DNA of 51,873 nucleotides from CAYJPA01 sp964371945. Lineage in GTDB: Bacteria > Chloroflexota > Chloroflexia > Thermomicrobiales > UBA6265. A program made the translations under genes and the position numbers. Of this stretch, positions 17,121 through 24,819 are shown one piece after another. The notes beneath the pieces are model-generated. The model saw only the letters and a list, made by a program, of their open reading frames with translations. It had not been told where the DNA came from and did not search any database. Positions within the stretch are counted from its first letter, which is position 1. Each line of letters starts with the position of its first letter. The stretch lies in contig CAYJPA010000038.1 in the NCBI GenBank assembly GCA_964371945.1, forward strand, positions 1-51,873, written 5' to 3'.

Positions 17121-18179
17121 CTAATGGCGCTTGTTATTGTTACTGCCGCCCGTTGTCGAATTGGGCTTCCCGATGCGATCCGCGAGGCCCTTTCTGCGCA
17201 TGAAGCCGCCGAAGAGCATTCGGCCCATTTGATCACCGAAGCCTTCTTTCGAAAGGTCGGATTCGGTGCCCTGAAGGAGCTCGCCCTCGCGCGTGGTTTG
17301 CGTCGCCCATTCCGCGCGGGCATCGCGCGCACGTTCGAAGTACGCGGTCATGGCGGTCGCGACCGTTTCGTCGTCGCCATTCAAGGTTTCGCGAAACGCG
17401 GACAAGTCCGCCAGGACCGTATCGACCCAGCGGGTGATCGGCGCGCGGTTGGTGATGACGATGTCGCGGTGCATCGTGGGACTTCCGCCCGCGAGCCGGG
17501 TCATATCACGGAAGCCGCCAGCGGTGAGCGTTTTCATGTCGCGCCATGATGTGTCGCCGCTCAAGGAGTTCATCAGTGTCGCAGCCAGAACGAACGGCAA
17601 GTGGCTGATACCGGCGACATACGCGTCGTGCTCAACCGGATCGACGAAATAAGGGTCCGCATCCAGCGCCGTGATCATTCCCAGGACATTGCGAACAGCT
17701 TCGTCGGTCGCGTGGACCGAAGGAGTCACGCACCACGTCGCGCCTTTGAACAGACCGGCTTCCGCGGCCTCGATGCTGAGCGCGCTGCCGGCCATGGGAT
17801 GACCGCCAACGAAGCTAACGGTGCGAGGCAGGAGCTCACCGGCCCATTCGAGCACCTGCGCCTTGGTCGATCCGACGTCGGTGACCACAGCGCCGCTCGT
17901 GAGCAGCGGCGCGATATCGGTAAAGACGTCTTTGATTGCCCGGACCGGCGTACTGATCACGACGATGTCGGCATCGCGGACGGCCTTGGCGAGCTCCCAC
18001 TCGGCGCGATCGACCGCGTTGATCTTCTTGGCGTAGTGCTGCTGCTCGAGGTCGGTGTCAAAACCGATGACTTCGAGCGCTTGACCGCTGCCCTTCGATT
18101 CCTGAACGGACCAGGCCTTGAGGCCGAGTCCGATCGAACCTCCGATCAGTCCGAGTCCGATGACGGCTACTCGCTGCAT
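17121..18179 (-). CDS. tyrA: Prephenate dehydrogenase
   Basis: A 352-residue NAD(P)-dependent enzyme that converts prephenate to 4-hydroxyphenylpyruvate on the way to tyrosine. The Rossmann fold opens with VAVIGLGLIGGSIG (residues 4-17). FVGGHPMAGSALS (about 130-142) is the conserved substrate-binding patch. AGISHLPFVLAATLMNSL (about 193-210) holds the family His, and the C-terminal helical dimerisation domain follows. The tail after residue 320 is Gly/Asn/Lys-rich and not conserved. No ACT or chorismate mutase domain is fused. ATG 18179 follows AAGGA. Other shikimate genes are absent nearby. Confidence 0.9.
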   Translation of the reverse strand: MQRVAVIGLGLIGGSIGLGLKAWSVQESKGSGQALEVIGFDTDLEQQHYAKKINAVDRAEWELAKAVRDADIVVISTPVRAIKDVFTDIAPLLTSGAVVTDVGSTKAQVLEWAGELLPRTVSFVGGHPMAGSALSIEAAEAGLFKGATWCVTPSVHATDEAVRNVLGMITALDADPYFVDPVEHDAYVAGISHLPFVLAATLMNSLSGDTSWRDMKTLTAGGFRDMTRLAGGSPTMHRDIVITNRAPITRWVDTVLADLSAFRETLNGDDETVATAMTAYFERARDARAEWATQTTREGELLQGTESDLSKEGFGDQMGRMLFGGFMRRKGLADRIGKPNSTTGGSNNNKRH

Positions 18180-18218
18180 TCCATTCCATCCTTCAAGCGC
18201 CACGTGTGCGCCACTTAT

Positions 18219-18779
18219 TCACTGACCTGGATTGATTGGCTCAACGTCAACTTCGCGAATCCAGCCCTCGAGACCGTCTTCGGTTCGGAACTCGAGCCAA
18301 TTCAGCTCGCCACCACCGGGATCCTGACCTAGCTCCGTGTCGTTCAAGTATTGCAGACCTTCACCTGGATCTACCGTGGCGAGCGGATCGCCACTGTTGA
18401 TACCAGGTCCAGGGCGCAAATTGACAGGGGTTTCAGAGATCACGCGGTGTGTCGCATTGAATGAACGTGAGGTTGCGGTCGGTTCGGTTTCTTCCGTTGG
18501 GTCAGCTTCTTCAACTTCGCCGCTGTTCGAATCGTCTTCCTCGTCTGGAACCGGCGTCTCTTCCTCGTCGTCGTTCGAGTCATTGGATGCAGCCGCCTGT
18601 CGTGTCGGCGCGGCGGTCGATTGGTCGACAAAGTCTCGGGTCAACGGGTCGACCTTCGCGTAAATCCAGACAAACGAGCCGATACAAACCGCAATGGTCA
18701 GGGCCATTGAGATGCCGACCATGAGACCGGCGCGGCGCGCGTGCTGGTTGAGACGTTTGTCCAATCCAGGGGCGCTCAT
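18219..18779 (-). CDS. Membrane-anchored protein with C-terminal SH3-type domain
   Basis: A 186-residue protein: a short basic cytoplasmic N-terminus, one membrane helix (about 19-42), a long acidic Ser/Thr/Pro/Glu-rich linker (about 55-105) and a C-terminal SH3-like domain. The SH3 part shows VNLRPGPGINSGDPLATVDPGEGLQYL and a terminal WLEFRTEDGLEGWIREVDV, the pattern of bacterial SH3 (SH3b) domains. Such proteins usually bind cell wall or surface ligands outside the membrane. No strong Shine-Dalgarno precedes ATG 18779. It lies 39 bp upstream of tyrA on the same strand, but a functional link is not obvious. Confidence 0.8.
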   Translation of the reverse strand: MSAPGLDKRLNQHARRAGLMVGISMALTIAVCIGSFVWIYAKVDPLTRDFVDQSTAAPTRQAAASNDSNDDEEETPVPDEEDDSNSGEVEEADPTEETEPTATSRSFNATHRVISETPVNLRPGPGINSGDPLATVDPGEGLQYLNDTELGQDPGGGELNWLEFRTEDGLEGWIREVDVEPINPGQ

Positions 18780-19068
18780 TGAGGGGAGGGGATCACTCCA
18801 GCGAAGGGCGCGACACGTCCGACGATGCTTTTTCGCACCACAAATCGACCGGGATTATACCACGGGGTGTTTTGGGCTCCGGAATCCGATCTACAGCAAG
18901 GACCATTACATGCCGGAGGCGTTGCTACTTGTCGCTTACTCAGTTTTTTGTCACCTGACACTGCCATTCGCGGCCGCCTGCATCAATTACGACCGGGCGG
19001 CGCAAATCGTTTCAGAGATTGCGGAATCGATGTGGTACGGAGGGTTGCTGGGATTGCCTTCTCAAAAC
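18780..19068. other. Intergenic region upstream of the SH3 gene
   Basis: About 290 bp between the nuoF terminator and the SH3-domain gene. It should hold the promoter for the latter on the minus strand. I see no convincing promoter pair, RNA structure or coding frame. Confidence 0.4.
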
Positions 19069-19098
19069 GTTGACCCTTGCCGTTCGGCAAGGGTCAAC
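19063..19098 (-). terminator. Intrinsic terminator of the nuoE-nuoF operon
   Basis: On the minus strand a perfect 13-bp stem (GTTGACCCTTGCC and GGCAAGGGTCAAC, 19069-19098) with a four-base loop is followed by GTTTTG, 29 bp after the nuoF stop. This is a classical Rho-independent terminator. Confidence 0.88.
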
Positions 19099-19126
19099 AA
19101 ATCAACAACGTATGCTTTATGGCGCG

Positions 19127-20854
19127 TTAGTCGCCGGTGAGTGCAAGCTCTCCGGCTCCGATCGGGCAGTCGCCCGTCGGGCAAACGCCGTCGACGATGT
19201 GGGCGCGGAATTCTTCCGGGTACATGTGCATCATGCCCAGGAGCGGCATCGGAGCCACCTGACCGAGACCACAAAGCGACAGCTCAATGATATGCTTCGA
19301 AGTGCGCTCCAAAAGCGCGAGGTCCGAAACCGAGCCTCGCCCGAGTCTGATCCGGTCCAAAATTTCGACCAATGCCGGATTGCCTTTCGCGCACGGAACG
19401 CATTTCGAGCATGACTCGACCCGGTTGAACGCGGTCAGGTAGCGCGCGAAATCGACGACGCAAACGGTCGAATCGAAGACCACGAATCCGCCGGAGCCAA
19501 GCATGCCGCCGACGTGGGTGAGCGAGTCGAAATCGACCGGCAGATCAAGATGCTCTTCCTTCAGCGGTCCCGCGGAGACGCCGCCCGTTTGGATGCCTTT
19601 GAAGGTGTAGCCATCGGCCATGCCACCCCAGCATTCGTCGATCAGCGTGCGCAGGGTGATACCCATCGGCACCTCGACCAATCCAAGCGTCTTCATCGGA
19701 CCCTGGACGGTCATCAGTTTGGTGCCGGCGCTCTTCTCGGTGCCGATTCCGGCAAACCACGCGCCGCCGTTGAGCACGATGTCGCGAATGTTGGAAACCG
19801 TTTCGGTGTTGTTGGCGACGGTCGGCCGCTTCCAGATGCCTTCCTCGACCGAACGAGGCGGTTTGGTCCGCGGCTGACCGCGCAGACCCATGACCGAGTA
19901 CATGAGCGCGGAGCCTTCGCCGCAGATATATGCGCCGCCGCCGGTGCGAACGCGGAAGGCGACATCCTTGCCGCTGCCGAGCACGTTCTTGCCGATCAAG
20001 CCGAGGCGTTCGGCGTCGGCGACTGCTTTGCGGAAGCGCCTGATCGCGAGCGGGTACTCGCCGCCGATGTAGTTGTAGGCTCGTTCGGCCCCAACCGTCA
20101 CCGCCGCGATCAGCAAACCCTCGAGGATCCGGTGCGGATCGCCCTCGTGAATACGGCGGTCCTTGTAGACGTTCGGTTCGCCTTCGTGGCTGTTGCAGAC
20201 GATGTACTTCGGGTGAGCGCGCGCTTTGCGGCCGCTCTCCCACTTGATTCCGGCCGGGAATCCGGCGCCGCCGCGACCCCGCAGATTGGCCGCCGTGACC
20301 TCCGCGATGACCTCTTCCGCGGTCAGATCGAACAGCACCTTCAGGTAGGCGCTATAGGCGCCGCGCGCGATCGCCTCTTCGACCGAATCGGGATCGATCA
20401 CCCCGACATCCTTGAGCACGATCCGCTGCTGATACCTGTAGAAGGGCAATGATTTCAGCGGTGGAATCGCGCCGAGCGGTTCGTCGCCGTCGACCGCGAT
20501 CGCCTTGTGCGCAAGCTTGCCGGAGAGCAGCGCGTCGACGTCGGAGACTTCAATGTTGCCGAAGTAGACGATCGGCTGGCCCGGCCGCTTGAGCTGGACC
20601 TGGACTTCCATCCAGTCGGCGCCATCGACCGCGGTCTGGCGAACGATGACATCAGGCTGTCCAGCAGCGGCTTCCTTGAAGGCGGAGAAGACCTTGAGCG
20701 CGCCTTTGGCGATGGACGAACTGCCGACGCCAACCGAAACGACTATTTTGTTGCCGTTCCAGAGCTGTTGCCAATCGGCTTCAGCTTTGTCGCGGAAGGC
20801 TTCAAACTTGGCACTCGTTGTCAGCCGGTTGAGCGTCGAATCAGTGGCCGCCAT
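19127..20854 (-). CDS. NuoF/HymB-like flavoprotein subunit with a cysteine-free N-terminal domain
   Basis: A 575-residue relative of the NADH-binding subunit of complex I and of HymB/HndC-type diaphorases. Residues 35-110 look like the thioredoxin-like [2Fe-2S] domain of HymB, but there is no cysteine before residue 220. The flavin domain begins GRGGAGFP (193-200). Two nucleotide-site motifs are unusual: CNSHEGEPNVYKDR instead of CNADE.EPGTFKDR, and GAYICGEGSALM instead of GAYICGEETALL. The [4Fe-4S] cysteines are intact (482, 485, 488, 528). The C-terminus stops just after CPTGDC, where HymB proteins carry a ferredoxin domain. It overlaps nuoE by 14 bases and is followed by a terminator, so no NuoG follows. 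Confidence 0.85.
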   Translation of the reverse strand: MAATDSTLNRLTTSAKFEAFRDKAEADWQQLWNGNKIVVSVGVGSSSIAKGALKVFSAFKEAAAGQPDVIVRQTAVDGADWMEVQVQLKRPGQPIVYFGNIEVSDVDALLSGKLAHKAIAVDGDEPLGAIPPLKSLPFYRYQQRIVLKDVGVIDPDSVEEAIARGAYSAYLKVLFDLTAEEVIAEVTAANLRGRGGAGFPAGIKWESGRKARAHPKYIVCNSHEGEPNVYKDRRIHEGDPHRILEGLLIAAVTVGAERAYNYIGGEYPLAIRRFRKAVADAERLGLIGKNVLGSGKDVAFRVRTGGGAYICGEGSALMYSVMGLRGQPRTKPPRSVEEGIWKRPTVANNTETVSNIRDIVLNGGAWFAGIGTEKSAGTKLMTVQGPMKTLGLVEVPMGITLRTLIDECWGGMADGYTFKGIQTGGVSAGPLKEEHLDLPVDFDSLTHVGGMLGSGGFVVFDSTVCVVDFARYLTAFNRVESCSKCVPCAKGNPALVEILDRIRLGRGSVSDLALLERTSKHIIELSLCGLGQVAPMPLLGMMHMYPEEFRAHIVDGVCPTGDCPIGAGELALTGD

Positions 20855-21389
20855 GTTGATCCTCCCATGATCCGCCTTTGGCGATCACCCGCTGGAGCAC
20901 ATCGTTGAACGAGTCGACCGTCAGTTTGCCGTAGTAGTCGGCGTCGATTTTGACCAGTGGAGCGCGGTCGCACACGCCGAGGCAGCCATTGACGACCTGG
21001 ACGGTGATCTCGCCGTCGGCGGTTGTGCCGCCGTCCGAAATGCCGTACCGATCGCTGAGCTCTTGCACGAGATTCTGAGAGCCCATGACGTAGCAGGACA
21101 TCCCGTGGCAGAGGAGCATGAAGTGCTTGCCGCGCGGTTCGGTGCGAAAGTCGGCGTAGAAGGTCAGGAGTCCGTAGACGCGGGTGGCGGTCGTGCCTAG
21201 GTGATGGGCAACGACCTCGGCGGCCTCGAGCGAGACCCAGCCGAAATGCTCGTTGACTTCCTGGAGTGCGCTGAGTATGAGCTCTTGGGATTCTTGATGG
21301 TCGAGAGGTTTGAAATGCGACAGGAGTTCGCGGACGACATCGAGATCGATTTCTCGACGGGCCGGTGCGTCTGCAGCTGCGTGGGTCAA
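20841..21389 (-). CDS. NuoE-like [2Fe-2S] subunit
   Basis: A 182-residue subunit with an N-terminal helical bundle (about 15-85) and a thioredoxin-like [2Fe-2S] domain. Its four ligands are visible as CHGMSC (about residues 94-99) and CLGVC (about 136-140). In complex I and bidirectional hydrogenases this protein passes electrons from the flavin subunit. The start is TTG at 21389, chosen because GGGAGG lies five bases upstream and no ATG fits. It overlaps the NuoF-like gene by 14 bases. The pair forms a two-gene transcription unit with no other complex I genes nearby. Confidence 0.88.
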   Translation of the reverse strand: MTHAAADAPARREIDLDVVRELLSHFKPLDHQESQELILSALQEVNEHFGWVSLEAAEVVAHHLGTTATRVYGLLTFYADFRTEPRGKHFMLLCHGMSCYVMGSQNLVQELSDRYGISDGGTTADGEITVQVVNGCLGVCDRAPLVKIDADYYGKLTVDSFNDVLQRVIAKGGSWEDQHGGH

Positions 21390-21599
21390 CGGTTCCTCCC
21401 TGCCATCCCGCGGCGACCTAGTGTGGAGCGCGCGTGATCGATTTCACGAACGCGTTCCGAGCCGGAGTATAGAAGTGGGCCACAAGGGAGTCAACGAAAG
21501 CAGCTCGGGTATCTGCCCAAGGCTGGACATGAAACCGCCGGCGCGGCTAGACACTGACCCGGCGCCGGCGGAAATTTCACACACTTGAGGTAAGCAATA

Positions 21600-22223
21600 T
21601 TAGGAGACGGTCAGTTTGAATTCCTTTTTGGCGGTGGCTTCGCCGGAATCGGAAACGGTGACGGTGAAGGTCGATGTGCCGGCCGTGGTTGGTGCTCCGG
21701 TCAGTGCGCCCGTGGCCTGATCGAGTGATAGACCGCTTGGGGGTGTGCCTTTTGTGACAGCCCACTGATAGGGTGTCGCGCCACCAGATGCTGATAGTGT
21801 CTGGTTGTAGGCGGCGGTGGTGCTTCCGGCGGGGAGCGTCGCGTCGGTGCTGATCGAAAGTGTTTTGGCGGCGTCGTTGTCGTCACGATTCTGCGTCGTC
21901 GAGGAGCGGGAAGAACTGCCGAGGATGTAGCCGAGCAAGCTGCCGAGCAGGGCGGAGATCACTTCGGCATTGATGATCCCGGTCAAGCCCAACATCACGA
22001 TCGCCAGAATTCCCAGCGCGGCGATGCTGTAGTGCAGCAAGAACCAGGTGATGTACGGAATACGGAAGAAATTGCGGTCGCCGCGACGCAAGATGATCGG
22101 AATCAAGACGACCAGGAGCGCAATTATCAAGATGCCGTAAAGAAGAAATCCCTCGCCGGAACTGGCCTTGAAGTGGATCACAGCGGCTTCAGTAGTCGAT
22201 GTCGCTGTTGGTGTTACAGGCAT
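21600..22223 (-). CDS. Membrane protein with C-terminal putative Ig (He_PIG) domain
   Basis: A 207-residue protein. Two or three hydrophobic helices occupy about residues 24-105 (GFLLYGILIIALLVVLIP; ITWFLLHYSIAALGILAIV; then VISALLGSLLGYILG). A polar linker rich in Ser, Thr, Asn and Asp follows, then one putative Ig domain of the He_PIG kind (about 125-207), recognised by ASGGATPYQWAVTKGTPPSGL and GALTGAPTTAGTSTFTVTVSDS. The start is certain: GGAGG is six bases before ATG 22223. The Ig unit probably lies outside the cell as an adhesion or spacer module. It is monocistronic as far as can be seen. Confidence 0.75.
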   Translation of the reverse strand: MPVTPTATSTTEAAVIHFKASSGEGFLLYGILIIALLVVLIPIILRRGDRNFFRIPYITWFLLHYSIAALGILAIVMLGLTGIINAEVISALLGSLLGYILGSSSRSSTTQNRDDNDAAKTLSISTDATLPAGSTTAAYNQTLSASGGATPYQWAVTKGTPPSGLSLDQATGALTGAPTTAGTSTFTVTVSDSGEATAKKEFKLTVS

Positions 22224-22607
22224 ATCAAACCTCCATACAGAGACGGGACGCCACGAACGTGGCCGCACCACGTGAACGGCCGCAAAACTCAAGTTCTGAG
22301 ATCGGTGAACTACGTTGGTTATACAGTGATCTAGAGGCTGTCAATTGAGACGGGATGATGAGGAATCATCAATTCTCGAGGTGGGAGCCGCGATTTTGTA
22401 GACCAAAATGGGCCGCGAAGCGGCCTAAACCGGGCGTTCTATGCCCCATGAGCCGTGTCAGAGTGCCGGGGAGGCGCTGGGTGACGTACGATTAGTCTGA
22501 TCCTACGAAACTTGGGTGGATCGGGGTCGCAGGCGCACGCCGTGCGCCGCTACGAATTCTTGATTCGTAATCAATTATGGTCAATCGATTGGGCCGAAAA
22601 CTTGCAG
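22224..22607. other. Intergenic region with two small hairpins
   Basis: About 384 bp between two minus-strand genes. It holds the hairpin GGCCGC-GAA-GCGGCC at 22411-22425 and the palindrome at 22532-22548 described separately, plus the promoter of the He_PIG gene. No coding frame is credible. Confidence 0.45.
22532..22548 (-). repeat. Palindromic hairpin, copy 2 of a dispersed element
   Basis: GGCGCAC and GTGCGCC flank a GCC loop, 60 bp downstream of the zinc-ribbon gene stop. It shares the core GGCGCACGCC(A/G)TGCGCC with the element at 13723-13741. Both copies read the same way. Confidence 0.5.
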
Positions 22608-22994
22608 TTAGGCGTCCGCGCGCTCCCGCTTGCGGAAAAGTGAAATGAAGTCGCCGTCGAAATCGTTGAGGAAGATGTGCATATCTGCCACGTCTGCCGG
22701 TGTAACCGGATATGTGGGCTCGGCGAACCTGATCGGCTCTTCGTCGACCGCGAACTCGCTGGACGAGCTCATTCTGCGAAGGGCCAGTTCCGCTTGCGCG
22801 GGGTCGCCTTCGTTGAGCACCGCCGCCACGTAATTCTTGGCGTGGCAGTCTTCACATTCCACGACCATCATCCACATATCGGGTTTGCGCGAGACGATCG
22901 AGACGTCGTCGTCGGTATAGGAGCGATGGCAAACGCGACAACGTCCCATCCGCTTCAACACAATTCGTTTGATCTGACCCTCGTTGGCCTCCAT
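22608..22994 (-). CDS. Zinc-ribbon protein of unknown function
   Basis: A 128-residue protein with an N-terminal zinc ribbon: CRVC (about residues 19-22) and CEDC (about 47-50), separated by a short beta hairpin. The C-terminal 75 residues are acidic and probably helical (PADVADMHIFLNDFDGDFISLF). No enzyme motif is visible. The stop of the bifunctional-nuclease-domain gene lies 20 bp upstream, so the two are likely one transcript. The ribbon may bind nucleic acid or a protein partner; no precise function can be given. Confidence 0.72.
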   Translation of the reverse strand: MEANEGQIKRIVLKRMGRCRVCHRSYTDDDVSIVSRKPDMWMMVVECEDCHAKNYVAAVLNEGDPAQAELALRRMSSSSEFAVDEEPIRFAEPTYPVTPADVADMHIFLNDFDGDFISLFRKRERADA

Positions 22995-23014
22995 GATGAA
23001 GATGAACCCTCTCG

Positions 23015-23560
23015 CTAGCTGCCTCGCCGCTTTTCAAAATCGTCGAGGTCCAGCGTGTTGATAAAGTCGCGAAATACGCCAAGTTGGTCAGATTCGCCGC
23101 TCCGCACTCGATCGAGCGGATCGGCATCCAGCGTTGGCTCGTCGTCGACATCGGCGTCGATATCAGTGCTTACGCCCGCGCGCTCCATAACGATGTCTTC
23201 GACCAGGATTGGACACCGTGCGCGAACCGCGAGCGCGATCGCGTCGCTCGGCCGGGCATCGATCTCGATCGAGCGTCCGGCAATGTCGACCACGATTCGC
23301 GCGAAGAAGACATCCTGCGAGAGATCGTTGACGACGACCTTTTCGATTGTGCCGTTGACTTCAGCGATGAATGACTTGATCAGGTCCCACGGCAGCGGGC
23401 GAGGCGACGGGCTGCCCTGTAGCTCCATCGCGATCCCGTGCGCTTCGAACTCACCAATCCAGATTGGCAGATGCCGGTCGCCATGGAGCTCCCGCAGAAA
23501 GACCACCCGGCTTTGCGTAACGAGATTGACGCGAATGCTGTCGACAATGGTCTCGATCAT
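23015..23560 (-). CDS. Bifunctional nuclease domain (BFN/DUF151) protein
   Basis: A 181-residue protein of the BFN family; plant homologues have been reported to degrade RNA and DNA. The domain runs from about residue 1 to 130: VVFLRELHGDRHLPIWIGEFEAHGIA, then DLIKSFIAEVNGTIEKVVVNDL, and the signature IDARPSDAIALAVRARCPILV. An acidic tail of about 45 residues (ADVDDEPTLDADPLDRV) follows. ATG 23560 has AAAGGA eight bases upstream; the longer frame to 23644 has no such site. It is followed by the zinc-ribbon gene. Confidence 0.85.
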   Translation of the reverse strand: MIETIVDSIRVNLVTQSRVVFLRELHGDRHLPIWIGEFEAHGIAMELQGSPSPRPLPWDLIKSFIAEVNGTIEKVVVNDLSQDVFFARIVVDIAGRSIEIDARPSDAIALAVRARCPILVEDIVMERAGVSTDIDADVDDEPTLDADPLDRVRSGESDQLGVFRDFINTLDLDDFEKRRGS

Positions 23561-23714
23561 CGGAAGAGTCCTTTCCGGGAGGGCGCTACCCTCAGTCACC
23601 GAGATGAGACAACTGAAACCCCGGCCGACATGAGCGCCGCGCAACGGTTGAACCGTCCCGGCATGTGAATTCTACAACTGCAGCGAGGCTGACTCAATCG
23701 CAATGTCCATGATG

Positions 23715-24533
23715 CTACCCGGCCGACGGATAGTCGTAGTGGGGCACGAGCCCAAAGTCATCCAGCGGCCAGTAGGTGACCCACGCCTTGCCGATGATGC
23801 TGTCCACGGAAACGGGGCCGAAGATTCTGGAGTCCGTGCTGTTTCGCCGGTTATCCCCCAGGACATAGACCGTTCCGTCCGGCACGCGCACGGGGTCGCA
23901 CCTAGACCCACGGCAATCGGTGATGCCATCCTCGATATACGGTTCATCGAGCAACACGCCATTTCGATATACGTTGCCGTTCTCGATCGTGATCGTGTCA
24001 CCGGGCAGCCCGATCACCCGTTTGATGTACGGCTTGTCGGCGACGGTTGGAGGATCGAACACGACGATGTCACCGCGCTCCGGCGGGTGGAAGAGGTAGA
24101 CGATCCGCTCGCCGTCGCGCTCGACGAAGGGCAATTTGTCCAGCGCGCTGTTGAGATCGAAGTGAAAATAGACGTTTCGGTTGACCAGCAGCATCTCGCG
24201 GTCTTCAAGATTTGGGATCATGCTGCTGCCGTCTACTCTGAAATTGAGCACCACCGCGCGAACCGCGACAAAAATGATGAACGCCAGTAGCAGTGTTTCG
24301 ACAATTTCTCGAACGGCGCCGAGTCCTTGTCGCTTGGCTTTGGGTTTCGGCGACACGAGGTCTACTGGAACCGGCTGCGATTCAAATTCCAACGGTGGCG
24401 GAGCGGTCGGGGTTGGCGCCGGGTTGTAGGTGTAGTCAGGTGACACTGGACCCAGCGCGTCTGCAGAGGAGCGGTTTGCCCAGCCCGGCGAACCGGGGCT
24501 CTTCTGCGTCGATCTCGTTTCGTCAATGCCCAT
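23715..24533 (-). CDS. lepB: Signal peptidase I
   Basis: A 272-residue type I signal peptidase that removes signal peptides from exported proteins. A Pro-rich cytoplasmic N-terminus of about 75 residues precedes one membrane helix (about 80-103). The catalytic Ser is in VDGSSMIPNL (about residue 112) and the general-base Lys in KPYIKRVIGLPGD (about 174). The C-terminal GDNRRNSTDSRIFGPV box is intact. The start at 24533 is supported by GGGAG five bases upstream. It is divergent from the kinase gene and 154 bp upstream of the BFN gene. It would process the Sec-type precursors predicted in this window. Confidence 0.93.
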   Translation of the reverse strand: MGIDETRSTQKSPGSPGWANRSSADALGPVSPDYTYNPAPTPTAPPPLEFESQPVPVDLVSPKPKAKRQGLGAVREIVETLLLAFIIFVAVRAVVLNFRVDGSSMIPNLEDREMLLVNRNVYFHFDLNSALDKLPFVERDGERIVYLFHPPERGDIVVFDPPTVADKPYIKRVIGLPGDTITIENGNVYRNGVLLDEPYIEDGITDCRGSRCDPVRVPDGTVYVLGDNRRNSTDSRIFGPVSVDSIIGKAWVTYWPLDDFGLVPHYDYPSAG

Positions 24534-24819
24534 CAATACTCCCACTCTGGCCGCGTTGCTCCGGCTGACGAATGGCATCATAGCGACCGATGATTCAGAA
24601 GGGCAACCACTCCGGCTCACCGATCACGACGCATCAGGTACTTAAGGGCCAACTCCCCATCATGAGTGGTCAACTTTACTTCCTGTGGACCGATTTGATC
24701 CCTAGAATGAGGAAGAGAACTGCATATACCCGAGCGATTCGATTTTCAGTCATTCGATCACGGCACCGTGCCGGAAAGGCTCTCCTCGACAAGTGCCAGT
24801 GCCGACCGGAAAAACGGAA

